56,000 bases of DNA, from positions 48,324,052 to 48,380,051 of the forward strand of contig CM055097.1 of the NCBI GenBank assembly GCA_029204225.1, given 5' to 3'. This stretch comes from Diphasiastrum complanatum (taxonomy: Eukaryota > Streptophyta > Lycopodiopsida > Lycopodiales > Lycopodiaceae). The position numbers and the translations under genes were made by a program. Each line of letters starts with the position of its first letter. Within the stretch, counting starts at the first letter, position 1. The notes below the pieces were generated by a model. The model saw only the letters and a list, made by a program, of their open reading frames with translations, made no database searches and was not told where the DNA came from. This document shows, one piece after another, positions 1 to 10,995 of this stretch.

Positions 1-634
1 ATACACTCTGTATGATCTGTAACTGTTTGTGGTACTTCTCTGTCTGCGTCACACATATTTCTCATGTCTTACTGAATTTCAATTACTCTAACGTGGATTT
101 TTAGGCGTCACCAGAGAGCAACCATTCTGACTAATGTGTGCAAGGAATTAGTCGAAGATGTTAAGCATAACCATAAGCAAAACTTCTTTCAATTCTGAAT
201 TAGCTATGTGTTCTGATAATGAACTTGTTTGATGCTCTATTCTGTTTGCTTCCTGTGATAAAAGATAATTCACTGATTAAGAGGAAGCATTAGCCAATAC
301 GATTCTGTTTGATGAATCTATTTGCTAGTTGCTATCTGATCTGATTGCTGTTATCCGAAGAGCCTGAAAGATAAAGATTTTTACAATCACAGACCTTGAC
401 CAAATCGTTTCACCATTGGTGTTCTTGGATGCCAATTTACCCAAATATCTTTGAATAACCAGATATGTCGTTGTAGTATATATTGTGAATATTACACATC
501 ACATTCCATTTACCATCTTATATACACTTATCATACAAAAGATGAGATTATTCTCTCTCTTGGAGAATGATCAAACCTTTTATGTAACTTAATTCATTGA
601 TTTTGTGAAAATCTATAACGACTAGGCCACCACA
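1..634 (+). repeat. Gypsy-1 5' LTR, 3' part only
   Basis: AT-rich non-coding DNA ends in CCACCACA at 634, five bases before a clear PBS, as expected for the end of a 5' LTR. The left end is cut by the window. I found no full matching 3' LTR, so the boundary rests on the PBS position and the CA end alone. Confidence 0.65.
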
Positions 635-639
635 TAATT

Positions 640-657
640 TGGCGCCATTGCCGAGGA
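640..657 (+). other. Primer-binding site, tRNA-Asp type (Gypsy-1)
   Basis: TGGCGCCATTGCCGAGGA differs at two positions from the Athila/Tat PBS TGGCGCCGTTGCCGGGGA, which pairs with the 3' end of plant tRNA-Asp. It fixes the element's orientation as plus. Two related sites occur at 20180 and 30652. Confidence 0.9.
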
Positions 658-722
658 GATGAATTTTATCTGTTGTAATATTTTTAAGTGTATTACGTCT
701 ACAAATCTTTCTCATGTAACAC

Positions 723-2780
723 ATGCCAAGAACATACTCTCAAGCAACTATTGAACAGAAAGACTTAAAGCATGCACGACGACTAGAAGCATATAGGAAA
801 TCTAGATATTTGTATTTGCAGAATTTGCGAAACTCACCAGTTAGAGCAAGATTAACATCTGAAGCGTTTAACGATCTTCTAAACATTACTACATCATTTG
901 TAGATTCATTTGAAAAAAGATCCGTTAAAACACCAAGTTCTACAGATTCATCAGAATTGGATTCGTTTGATTCCACTTTCGAACCAAGTTTAGAATCAAA
1001 ATCGTCTTCATCCAGACCATCATCTGAGTGTAGCCTAGATCCCGATCCTCCTAGTCCTCCTAGTCCTCCAAGTCCACCTAGTTCACCACCACCTGATAAT
1101 ATGGCTAACCCAGCGCCACCCACATCTACAAAAATCAGATACGATTTCTTTAAGGGATCATCATATGAAGATGCGGACAGCTATTTGTCTCAATTTGAAT
1201 CTATTACTATAGCAAATAAAGAACATACAGACAAGGACAAAGTTAGAATTTTGCCAAGTCTTATGCGAAAGCGGCTAGGATTTGGTACAGTCAATTAGTA
1301 CCGAAAACGGTTGATACTTGGAACGCTTAAAAGCACCTTTTCTTAAGCAGTTTAGGGAGATAGGATACTCCACTAGATTGTTGGCTCGGCTTAATTATGT
1401 TGAGAAGAAGCCGAAGGAATCACTTAGAAAGTATACTCATAGAGTTAAGAATTTAAGAGGAAAGTTAGGAGTCCAGTATCCGGTTCCTATGCAAAACGAA
1501 TGGTTCTTGGGTCGTTATTGTCGACAAGGATTGATGACTTCTTTGGAAGATGTCTTCGCCTCTGCCGAGAATTACAAAACTTCTCAAATTTTTTGTACAC
1601 GGAGAAATGAAAGAAAAAGTAGTAAAAATCATCAATCGAAACGTACAGAAGAATCTGAATAATCTATTGAGTTTGAATCGAAATCTGATTCAGCATAGAG
1701 TCTCCAGAGTATGCATCTTATTCTTCTTCATTAGAAGAAGAATCTTCTTACAGGAAATTCAAGAATAGGAACTTAGATAGGAAGAAAAGAATGGAAAAAT
1801 CTGAAAAGATGGATCCATTCAGGAAGAGTGTTGAGATATTAGCAAAAGAAATGAGTGATTTAAAAGTCCAAATGTCTGACGTTAAAGCCAAACGGAAAAA
1901 GGTGAAGCATAACGCTAATGTTTGGTGTACCACTGTGGGAAGGAAGGTCATTCTAAGACCATCTATCCTAGTTTATAGACTAGCTATTTAGAAGATGAAT
2001 TATTCCTCTATCCGATTAATAATCATGAGGAGGTAGCTTATACTGCAACTCCTACTAACCAAAAGAACATTATACCGAAACCGTGTACTAGTCAACAATA
2101 CACTATTTTGCGTAGAGGGGGGACAAGAGATTCCACTCTTCCACCCATAGTAAGGGGTTCGTGCTACAATTGCGGAGCCCCAGGTCACTATTCGCCTTAT
2201 TGCCCTGAATCCAGGAGGTCAGTAGAATATGTGCCGCTCTGTGCTAACTGTAAAGGCCAAGAGCATGTCACTGCTGAATGTCGTCAGCCACAACAACCGC
2301 GGTCTAAACTGACGTTTGTAAAGATGACCTTCGGCCATCTAAAAACTAACACTGACATGATAGTTCAGAGGATAGAAGTAGAGTCTGAATCTTTAGATCA
2401 AGACCATAAATGGCCTGATTTAGATGTAGAGATAAATAAAGTAACTACTAGAAATAGTAAAGATTCTTCAACTTTTAAAGATAAGAAGAAAACTAAGACA
2501 AAATCTGCGAAAAACGCAAAAAAACGTGACAGAAAAAACGAAAGTCACAAAACAGCCAATAAAAATTTCTAATAGTAAATAATTAGACCTTGATAGGCCT
2601 ACTGAAAAATATTATGATGTTGATATTAGTTCAGAAGCTAAAAAGCTTTTAGATGAAGAAACCAAAAAAGTTAAAAAAGTAACATTTTCAAATCCAGTTA
2701 TAAGTAGCAAGATACCTAGAGATCTATCGCCACTTAGAACCCGTTCATATGATATAGTAGAAGACTTGTCTCCAAAATGC
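723..2780 (+). pseudogene. gag: Gypsy-1 gag (capsid/nucleocapsid), broken
   Basis: Gag packages the element RNA. The first open piece (723-1298, from ATG 723) has a Ser/Asp-rich stretch, a Pro-Ser tract near residue 105-125, and a retrotransposon-gag start (YDFFKGSSYEDADSYLSQFE). The next piece (1318-1662) continues the capsid-like part in another frame. A damaged zinc knuckle (HCGKEGHSKT, outer Cys lost) lies near 1930-1965. Two intact-looking knuckles follow at 2163-2300 (CYNCGAPGHYSPYC and CANCKGQEHVTAEC), then a Lys-rich tail. Stops at about 1298, 1660 and 1990 and at least three frame changes make it a pseudogene. Three knuckles is more than the usual one or two. Confidence 0.85.
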
Positions 2781-3290
2781 CCAATATAACTTTTAAACAG
2801 TTATTAGACGATAATCAGTATTATAAGAAAAAAAAAAGCACTTTGCAAAGGAAAAAGAAAAGAAAAGTGAAGTTACCATTAGTCAATGTAGGATTAGTTA
2901 ACTACGGTGATGAAGGTCAACCCGAGATTTAGGTAGTAATCAATGGCTGCATTTTAGATAGTGTGCCCATAAATTCCGGATCTAGCGTAAACATAATGAT
3001 TGAAGAAACAGCATACGAGTTAGGCATTCACCATAGAATAGCACCCACATTAAGACATTTAAGGTTAGCTGATGCAACTAGAAAATCACCAATAGGAGAA
3101 TTGTCCCAAGTTATAGTTTATATTGGAGACCATAAGTCCCTAATGGATTTAATAATATTAAGAACTACAAGAGAATCGACGTATAAAGTATTATTAGGAC
3201 GACCATGGCTCTAGCAAGCCGATGTCATAACCCACTGGAAGAAGAAGAAGATTACCTTGAGACATCGACAGGAAAAAGTCATAAAAGAAT
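2781..3290 (+). pseudogene. Gypsy-1 first retropepsin-like domain (PR1)
   Basis: A Lys-rich linker leads into an aspartic-protease fold. The flap-side strand and active-site region read INSGSSVNIM at about 2969-2998, and the C-terminal signature LLGRPWL lies at 3194-3214, followed after a stop by QADVITHW. The catalytic triplet that should be D-S/T-G reads N-S-G here (Asn codon 2972-2974), so this copy should be inactive. Upstream, a TAG interrupts NYGDEGQPEI. A second, separate protease-like segment follows at once. Family assignment rests on motif order. Confidence 0.75.
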
Positions 3291-3891
3291 TACGATATCC
3301 TGGGAAAAGTATAAGTATGAAGGTGAGACACCTACATCGTCCTTGAGCTATACTTCGGAGGATGAAGGGCTTCAGTCCATAAGGACTGAGGAAGGGGAAA
3401 GATTTGTCACACTAAGTATACTTGCATACAGTAATAAAGTAGAATATGTAGATAGAGGAGATTGTAGAGTCTCAAAAATTAGTGCTATTATAGGAGATCA
3501 TACTATAGATAGAATACTAATAGACTCGGATACAGTATCAACTTAATAACAGAAACAATGGTTAAGGAATTAGAACTAGAAAAACAGATACAATCTATTA
3601 CTTACCATGGAATCCATTTAGCAGACACATCCAAAATACATACCAGTAGGTGAGCTAAAAGGTATTAGTGTAGTTATAGAGACAGAGACGTTCGTTATGG
3701 ATTTCTTTGTCATAAACCCAGTACATACATCACCGTATTCAATATTATTTAGAAGACCGTGGTTATATCAAGCAGATGCTATTATAAACTGGTCTACCAA
3801 ACAAATATTTTTTCTAGACATTCTCACAGCCAATCCAATAGGGGGTCACCTTTTGAGATGGGGTGAGGAGTTAGCCAGACCTGCTGAATGA
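3291..3891 (+). pseudogene. Gypsy-1 second retropepsin-like domain (PR2)
   Basis: An acidic linker is followed by a second protease-like unit. It has RILIDSD at about 3517-3531 (triplet D-S-D instead of D-S-G), then ETMVKELELE, HLADTSK, VMDFFVINP and the end signature RRPWLYQADAIINW at 3750-3800. This ends with the same RPWL..QAD..W pattern as PR1. It is split into three frames (stop at 3544, shift near 3650). Both units lie between gag and RT, so this is a tandem protease arrangement and not an inserted second element. Confidence 0.7.
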
Positions 3892-3946
3892 GAAAATACC
3901 AACAACATCCGAGTCGAGGGAAGTTCTGGGTGGAACGAGAGCAAGT

Positions 3947-4893
3947 TTGACCGAAGGGATGGTAGATAAAACAGATTATGTAGAAATAAAAATTAATAAA
4001 GGTAAGATTTTGAATTTATATAAACACCAATCGGACCAAGAAGGTGAAGAGTATATATTACTTTTTCAGAAATACCAAAATGTATTTGCTTGGTCGATGG
4101 ACGATTTAATAGGAATACCAGTTAAATGGGACGAGCATAGAATATATCTTATTCAGGGAACAATACCTATTAGGCGACGCCAATATAGATTGAATCCAAA
4201 GTATTCCTTGTTAGTAAAAGACAAATTAGATAGATGTCTTAGAGTGGATATTATATATCCTGTTCTAAGCAGTGAGTGGGTGTCACCAATAGTTATAGTA
4301 CCTAAGAAGAAGATGGGCAAGATTAGAGTTTGCCAAGATTTTAGAAAACTAAATGTTGCTACAACAAAGGATTATCATCCTCTGCCTTATACATATACTA
4401 TTCTTGATCAGGTAGCTGGTCATGAACGTTATAGCTTTTTAGATGGATTCTCAGGTTATAATCAAGTTTTTATCAAAGAGGAAGATAGATCCAAGACCAC
4501 TTTTACCACTGATTGGGGGACGTACGCGTATACACGAATGCCCTTTGGTCTTTGTAATGCACCTGCCACATTCCAACATATGATGGCGAACATTTTTCAG
4601 AAAAATTCAAAAAAGCTTTTAGAAATTTTCATGGATGACTTTTGTGTCTATTTATCAACTAAAGACCATTTAGACGCATTAAAGAAGACATTGAGAAGAT
4701 GTTGAGAGACATCTCTTAAATTGCATCCAGCCAAGTGTTATTTCGGAATGAGGGAAGACATCTTGTTAGGACATAAAATTTTGAAGGATGGTATACAAGC
4801 CGACATCAAAAAAGTAAAAAGGAGTTTAGAGCTATTGGAACCAACTAATCTATGAGAGCTTAGAGGTTTTCTAGGACACTTAGGATATTATCG
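3947..4893 (+). pseudogene. pol: Gypsy-1 reverse transcriptase
   Basis: RT copies the element RNA into DNA. In the 252-residue open part I see YPVLSSEWVSPIVIVPKKK, RVCQDFRKLN, FLDGFSGYNQV, MPFGLCNAPATFQ and the active site FMDDF (4628-4642), so both metal-binding Asp residues survive. The thumb/connection part (ELRGFLGHLGYYR) lies after stops at 4703 and 4853. FLDGFSGYNQV with FMDD fits Athila/Tat-like elements better than chromoviruses. Stops prevent a full polyprotein. Confidence 0.93.
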
Positions 4894-5550
4894 TATGATA
4901 ATTAAGGATTATGCCATAGTAGTAACTCCTTTAACAAGTTTATTAAAAAAGTCTGTTGAGTACCATTGGTCACAAGACCATCAGCAAGCTTTTGATAAAT
5001 TGAAACAATCATTAGCAGAAGCCACTAGAGTTAGACCTCCAAATTGGGCTAAAAAGTTCCATGTATATGTAGACACATCACCATTTGCAATAGGTGTAGT
5101 GCTTAGTCAGAAAAATGACCAAAATATAGATTATGCCCGGGTAGGCAACTCGAAACATCAGAAAAGAACTATTCTGCTACAAAGCGTGAAGCACTAGGAA
5201 TGATTTATTCAGTAAAAAAATTTAGACATTATCTTTTAGGATACCCTTTTGTTTTTCACGTAGATCACTACGCATTGAAACATTTAGTGAATAAACCTGA
5301 TCTTTTGGGTAGGGTAGCTAGATGGGCTTTGTTATTAGATGAGTTTAATTATGAAGTAGAATTAAGAAGAGGCAAGAATCATCAAAATGCTAATTATATA
5401 TCCCGCCTCCAAACAAAAAATCAGTTTGATCCCATTTCTAATGAATTTTCGGATGAACATATAATGCATATTCAATCGGAAACATCAATTTATATGGACA
5501 TTATTAATTTTTTACAGGACCAGATTTATCCTGAACAGTTCAATAAATAA
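4894..5550 (+). pseudogene. pol: Gypsy-1 RNase H
   Basis: RNase H removes the RNA strand of the hybrid. The first catalytic Asp sits in VYVDTSPFAIGVVLSQ (4895-5197 piece). After a frameshift near 5150, the fold continues at 5200-5550 with IYSVKKFRHYLLGYPFVFHVDH and RWALLLDEFNYEVELRRG. That is the usual link to integrase in gypsy elements. The stop at about 5195 and the frame change break it. Confidence 0.88.
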
Positions 5551-6509
5551 CAAAAAATCGTTTTCCTTTCAAAAGTAGGACCTTATACGATTATAAATAA
5601 AATATTGTATAAATCAGGAGTTGACGATAGCCTCCGCCGATGTTTAGAACCAACTGAGACGACCACTATAATAAGTGCACTACATGAGGAAGATTCGGAG
5701 GGTCACTATGCTCTTAAAAATATCACAAGAAAGATCCTTAATGCTAAATATTGGTGGCCTACCATCTATAGAGATATTGAATTATTCATTCAAACATGTG
5801 ATGCATGTCAGAGGATGGGGAGACCCAGTTTTGCGACGCATTGGCCGCTTACTCCAATTATTCCCTTAGCACCTTTTGAGAAGTGAGGGATAGATTTTGT
5901 GGGGCCTATCAAACCGATAATGCGTAAAACTCGTCGACGTTACATTCTTGTTGCTACGGACTATGCTACCAAGATGGTAGAGGTCGAAGCCACAGTTAAA
6001 AACGATGCTAAGACTGTAGCAAAGTTTTTATTCCAAAACATTATCACATGATATGGATGTCCCTTAGAACTCGTTAGTGATAGGGGAACCCATTTCCTTA
6101 ATCAGACCATTGAGGCCATGTTGTCATACTTTCTATTACGCATCGCCAAACCACTCCATATAATCCAAAAGCAAATGGGCTTACGGAATGGGCAAACGGA
6201 ATTTTGTGTAAAATTTTGAATAAAGTAACGGAAACGCATTCTTCTAATCGGGATCAGAAGTTACCATTGGTCTTATGGGCATATAGAAATGTTGAAAATA
6301 TCACAACTAGGCAGACTCCATAATATCTTGTGTATGGAATGCATCCCATATTACCAATAAAATTAGAAGTTCCGACATTTCGCGTTAGTAATGAAGAGCG
6401 AATGGATGAACATGATAGTCTCTAGGAGCAGATGATATATCTTTGACGCAACTGGAGGAGGATCATCGTCTTTTATTAATCGAGACTGAAACAGGCCGAA
6501 GAAACAGTT
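5551..6509 (+). pseudogene. pol: Gypsy-1 integrase
   Basis: Integrase inserts the DNA copy. The zinc-binding H2C2 region is visible (HEEDSEGHYALKN, then CDACQRMG, 5675-5820). The catalytic core has GIDFVGP, then SDRGTHF near 6080, then NGLTEWANG near 6175-6200, where the usual E-R is E-W. Stops at 5886 and 6050 and a frameshift near 6130 break it. The C-terminal part (VYGMHPILPIKLEVPTFR) runs to about 6400; no chromodomain follows. Confidence 0.88.
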
Positions 6510-7922
6510 TTGTGGCAAATAAGTGTTGAAGTCACATTGGGAGCCTGCGTATCAAATGCGAGATACAAGATTGACCCAACAATTTGGAAAGGTATTCAAG
6601 AAAGAATTATCCAGACCTTCCAGCTGCAATATTTGCAACCCCAGATAGTTGCATACGAGAAATTGAAAGAAAAACTGGAAGAGGCTAAGTTTTCCAAATT
6701 TAGAATCTTGAAGATGAAAAACCTGCCAGTGCCAGGACCAGTCTACGCAGATGGATGAGCTAGCCAAAGATACATCAGAGAAGGCCATCTAGACAGATAT
6801 TATTTTTAAGCAAATCCAAAAAGATCAAGAGGTGCAGACTGACCCTGAGATGCTGTGAAGCCAATAGCAACTAGTGACACAGCTGCTGCAAACCAACCAG
6901 CAACTCTAGCAATTATTCCACAGCAAGCTGAAGCATCACATAGTGGAGCTATCGAGAGGAAGAACAAGATAGTGTATTCACTACTAAAGATAGAATTTCA
7001 GACATTCCAGCAAAAACTAACATTTTTTCATCCACCTTTTTGTACAGAACTCCAATGGAGAATGGATTATCTTCTTTTACCTAAACTTTTTGGTTATACT
7101 AAAGAACAATGGGAAAGCCCTAGGACTTTTTCTAACCTAAATACTTTTTGGGCCAAAGTAACATTGCACCAAAAAGGTATCCTTGCTCTTGCCATTGTTC
7201 AGAATAAGTTCAATGTGCAAACTAACTATATCTATGTTGTTACATGATCTTTGTATATACATATCCTAGAATACCTAAAAACATTGGAAAACAATATTTT
7301 TTCAACTCTGGATGAGTATCAGAATAAGCTAGACTCAATTAACATTTTTGATGTTAAAGAAGTTGTCCCTAGCCCTAATTTAATTCCTTCTAGATTCTCC
7401 ACTCAGCTGTTATTCCCTGATCTGTGAGAAATCTACACATATTGGGAAGCTAACTATTCTCATTATTTGGAGGAAGTTAAAGCAAATAATATACTTTGTT
7501 CCACTAATCCAATGACCAGAACATACCATACTTACAATTATGTAAATATTGGTTCTCTCATTTCATATGCCCTTTTGTCCATTCAACAATTGTACATCAA
7601 AGCAAAATTCCTAGAATATACATATGCAGCTCTCTCACTAACTGTCCCTTTTGCTGAGATGTCTGAAATCTTGTCTGATGATAGTTGGTACACTCATCTT
7701 GAAAATAACACATTGATCGACAACCCCCTTGCACCACAAGGAAATCAAAGAATGGGAGGTTATCCAAATTTATCATTTCAAGAAGATTACAACCAGAAGA
7801 ATAATTATTACCTTGCTACAAAAGGGATGACCTTAGAGCAAGTCAATGAAGAAAATGAAGCCCGAGCAAAGGCTATTTTCCATAGAAAGCCAGCCAGCAG
7901 GAAGCGACAAAGAAGAATGTAA
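6510..7922 (+). pseudogene. Gypsy-1 extra ORF downstream of integrase, unrecognised
   Basis: Three open stretches (6510-6758, 6855-7247, 7467-7922) lie in one frame after integrase and before a polypurine tract, so they look like one ancestral ORF broken by stops. Part of 6740-6960 reads better in another frame as a Gln-rich, coiled-coil-like stretch (TQLLQTNQQL). The middle holds FGYTKEQWESP and TFWAKVTLHQKGI. The end is basic (RKPASRKRQRRM), resembling a nuclear localisation signal. I recognise no family. Athila-type elements can carry an env-like ORF here, but I see no signal peptide or clear membrane segment, so function is unknown. Confidence 0.6.
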
Positions 7923-7950
7923 GCAATTTGTTTGCGAGCCACTACACAAT

Positions 7951-8190
7951 TGAAGAAGGGGATATGTGGAGCCTCATGATCCCACATTGTCCAAAGTTAT
8001 TGTTTATATTGTAAAAAATTTTAATTTTTATACATATAAATTTGCTATAGGTCCTAAATTCTATTTTGTGTCAAAAAGCATGAAAAACTAAGCAATTTTG
8101 ACCAAAACATAGCCTAGAATCCATTGAAAGATCCGGCATGCATCATTAATTTCATCACTAATATGAAAGTACACTTGCTAGAAAATTCAA
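7951..8190 (+). repeat. Gypsy-1 polypurine tract and start of probable 3' LTR
   Basis: GAAGAAGGGGA at 7953-7963 is a polypurine tract, the usual start site for plus-strand DNA. TGTGGAGCC at 7966 begins with TG and would be the LTR start. The sequence then becomes AT-rich and non-coding. The 5' LTR part at 1-634 has no recognisable match here, so the 3' LTR is truncated or disrupted. The right edge is a guess. Confidence 0.45.
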
Positions 8191-8960
8191 ATCTACATAA
8201 GAGTTGAGTTACACAACAAAAAGCTCCAAAAAAGCAACACAAATTGGCCTTCTAGGACAATTCTCCATAAACCACAAAAAAAATCAAGAGAGACATGGAT
8301 TCTTAGTAATATGCAAATTGAAATTGGGAAGATCCACCAACTTGCACACTTGTTCCACCACCTGAATGAGAATACTAGCTGATCTCCACCAAAATTCAAT
8401 GAAAAGCACCACCTCTCCAAGTTTCCCGATCTTCGTAAGCCTTGCTCTGATATGACTATAAGGGAAAGCTCCTCAAGATTACACGACAAACACAATGGAG
8501 AAACCACCCAACCAAGTAGAAGCAACCAATCAACTCTAGAAGCTTCACCCCCAAGCCAAGGATTAGGAAGCCATGAAAGTAGAGTGAGAGCCTGACAATG
8601 AATCAACCACATATGTAAGGTAGTAGTGTGAGTTTGGCCTCCTTATATAGAGCCTAGAACCACCTGTGCACATAGACCTGCAAGGTCCTAGATGCATAGA
8701 TTCATCTAGAATAGATTCTCTATGCATGGATCCTCTATTCATAGAATTGCTATTGATAACTCTACACATGCATACATTGTCCCAAACCTTGTACTAACTC
8801 CATTTAGTGTGTTATGTGCCTCACAAGGATATTAGTTACTTTTGGGTCACGTCAAGTATGATGTGGCATAACAGCTTGTTTCACTGGAGTACCGTGTATC
8901 CAAGACCAGGAATATACTGTATTGGTCATGGACATGACAGATTTGTCCTAATACCTTGTT
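8191..8960 (-). repeat. Non-coding stretch, possibly a minus-strand copia LTR
   Basis: No convincing coding region. Read on the minus strand it has TATATAAGG near 8640 and, at 8444-8455, TCATATCAGAGC, two mismatches from the copia PBS TGGTATCAGAGC. This suggests an old LTR followed by its PBS. No partner LTR was found. Copia-A inserted at its right edge. Confidence 0.3.
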
Positions 8961-8965
8961 ATGTG

Positions 8966-9619
8966 TGTGAGAGATTTCAACTAGTTTAGTCTAGTTTAGT
9001 CACATTTTGGTAAATTGTCAATAAGAGGCCAAAACTCATTTTAGACTTAGAGATAAACTTTTTGAAGTTATATTAGTTTAAAGTACATTCAATAAACACT
9101 TTTGGAAAGTGTGGAAAAGTTGGTAGTCGAGTTTGAGAGAGATTCAAATTTGAACTTTGGGTACATTGAATCTAGACCCAAAAATAGTAGTGTTTACATT
9201 TTGGAGGGAAAGCCAAGTGGCCAAATAGGGTTTGGAAAATCTATAAAAGGATGTAACTCGTGGAGAGACACATCTTCTCTCTTCTATCTCTCATTTCATC
9301 ACTATACATGGTTCTCTTTGGGTTCTACTACTCATTGGTGCACTACCTTGATGTTATCTGGCAATTCTATGTGTAGAATGATCATTTATTGCTATTTTCG
9401 GTTCCACACGTGTGAAATACAATAGGGTACTGTAATTGTACGGACCAAAAACATATTTTATGTTTTGGTTCATTTTTTATCAATATCTCTTAGAGTTTGC
9501 ATCTCATTTTGTATGTAGATGCTGATTTTTCTACATTGGCAGGATTGTTGGTTTGCTCCTTATTGTAACCAAAGATTTGGGACATGGATTGGATCTTGAA
9601 TGATCTGAAATCCTTCACA
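8966..9619 (+). repeat. Copia-A 5' LTR
   Basis: 654 bp, TG...CA ends, followed at once by the PBS. A TATA-like CTATAAAAGG at 9241-9250 is the likely core promoter. A perfect CACACGTGTG palindrome lies at 9405-9414 in the downstream part. It has the same length as the 3' LTR, with roughly two to three dozen mismatches by eye. Confidence 0.95.
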
Positions 9620-9631
9620 TGGTATCAGAGC
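9620..9631 (+). other. Primer-binding site, initiator tRNA-Met (Copia-A)
   Basis: TGGTATCAGAGC directly follows the LTR. This is the standard plant copia PBS, complementary to the 3' end of initiator tRNA-Met. About 590 bp of non-coding leader separate it from gag. Confidence 0.97.
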
Positions 9632-10221
9632 TATTGTGTTTCAGGTTATGAAAGGATCAGCCATCTTTAGCAAGGATTTTGGAGGAGTTACCAATGCTAG
9701 AGCATGCTAGATTGATCTCTACTCAAAAATCAGCACTTTTGCATGTGTAGAATTGATCTTTTGTAGGTCAAAACTCAATATAGGGTTAGATACTTGATCA
9801 ATTCCGATTTCACACTTGGTTTACTGGAGCTAGATGATTTTTGGTGCATTAGGAAGGTCTCATTGGAGTCTACAAGAATATATACCAAGTTTCTAAAAAT
9901 TGCATGTAGAATTTGAGATATTCAATTTTTTGTGATTTTGTCAAAACCCTAATTTTGATTGGATCTCTAGTTTGTGAGGTTACTGAACTTCATTTGAGTG
10001 TGTTTCAATCTTAGCAAGTGGCAAGAATCATTAGATTGAGGATAGATCATAGGTTGATCAAGATTTCACTATTCTATGTGTTGATATTCTAGTTAGAAGT
10101 GTTAGAAAAGATTTGAGAGGTTCCATATCTTTGTGATTTCTTCTTGAGTTCATTTTTTGACATTCAAGAGAGTGCTTTGTGCATTGGAACAGGTCGAAAG
10201 AGAAGATCAGGTCACTTCAAC

Positions 10222-10995
10222 ATGACTACAAGTGGTGGATTTATGTTGGAGAGCAATGATAGGCTTACCTCAATCAACTATTCTACTTGGAAGGTGAGGA
10301 TGGAGTCCTTATTGGAGATGAATGAGTTGATGGAGATTGTTGCAGGTGTGGAGGAGAGACCAGCAACTCAACAATATCAAGTGAGGTATGACAAGAGAGC
10401 AAAGAAAGCTCTACACATGATCAAGATGAAGGTTACCAATGAACTTCTCAAGGAAGTTGGTAAGTGCACATCATCTTTGGAGGCTTGGGAAGCTTTGAAG
10501 AAGCTTTATGAATCCAAGTCTACATCAAGAGTGCTTACTCTTAGGAGGCAAATTTTTCAAAGTTTGCAAAAGAAGGAAGAGAGTACTCATGATTTTGTTT
10601 TGAGGGTTAAGGCATTCAATGATGAGTTAGCATGTATTGATGAAAGCATCAAGGAGGTAGAGCTTGTTCAAGTTATACTTAATGGCTTGTTGGATGATCA
10701 TGCTAATCTTGTTCAAAGTTTTGCTAGTCAAAAGACTTTGCCAACTATTGTGGATTTGCAAGAGATCTTGGTGAATGAGGAGTATAGGCTTCAATCAAGA
10801 GGAGGTGGATCTACATCGACATCTCATTATGAAGAGGATGCTATGTTCATCAAAGGCAAGTTCAAGGGCAAAGGCAAAGGCAAGCGGTCTAAAGGGCAAG
10901 ATCAAGGTGAGACTTCTTCTTTTGGCAAAAAGAAAGATAAGTCTAAGTTGAAATGCCTTTATTGTGGAATCAAAGAAAGGGCATTTTGCAAATGA
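10222..10995 (+). CDS. gag: Copia-A gag
   Basis: Copia Gag of the UBN2 type builds the particle. The frame is open from 10144, but the first ATG giving the family N-terminus (GGFMLESNDRLTSINYSTWK) is at 10222, about 257 residues. Typical motifs follow: MESLLEMNELMEIV, AWEALKKLYESKS, RVLTLRRQIF, FNDELACIDES. A Lys/Gly-rich basic stretch leads to a zinc knuckle beginning KCLYCG near 10950. The frame then leaves the knuckle (IKERAFCK, stop), while the second half (GHFANEC) lies in the next frame. An extra four bases explain this, shared with Copia-B. Confidence 0.85.
   Translation: MTTSGGFMLESNDRLTSINYSTWKVRMESLLEMNELMEIVAGVEERPATQQYQVRYDKRAKKALHMIKMKVTNELLKEVGKCTSSLEAWEALKKLYESKSTSRVLTLRRQIFQSLQKKEESTHDFVLRVKAFNDELACIDESIKEVELVQVILNGLLDDHANLVQSFASQKTLPTIVDLQEILVNEEYRLQSRGGGSTSTSHYEEDAMFIKGKFKGKGKGKRSKGQDQGETSSFGKKKDKSKLKCLYCGIKERAFCK

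Larger units (their letters stand above)
1..7965 (+). mobile_element. Gypsy-1: decayed Ty3/gypsy (Athila/Tat-like) LTR retrotransposon
   Basis: The order LTR end, tRNA-Asp-type PBS, gag, protease, RT, RNase H, integrase, extra ORF, polypurine tract is that of a plant Ty3/gypsy element with integrase after RNase H. The PBS and the RT motif LDGFSGYNQV point to the non-chromovirus Athila/Tat side; no chromodomain is visible. The left end lies outside the window. Frames are broken by many stops and shifts, so the copy is old and cannot code for working proteins. The right LTR is only partly visible after 7966. Confidence 0.9.

Noticed and set aside
740-1123. Open minus-strand frame opposite the gag start
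   Set aside because: Glycine-rich sequence mirrors the Pro/Ser-rich gag on the plus strand; a shadow frame.
723-1298. Gypsy-1 gag as an intact gene
   Set aside because: The open part is under 200 codons and stops before the capsid core is complete; the rest continues in other frames.
8193-8612. 139-residue minus-strand ORF with hydrophobic stretches
   Set aside because: No start context or family motif, and it overlaps a probable LTR and leader; Trp/Leu-rich translations are common in such non-coding DNA.
9620-9631. tRNA gene fragments
   Set aside because: The matches to tRNA 3' ends are primer-binding sites next to LTRs; no cloverleaf surrounds them.
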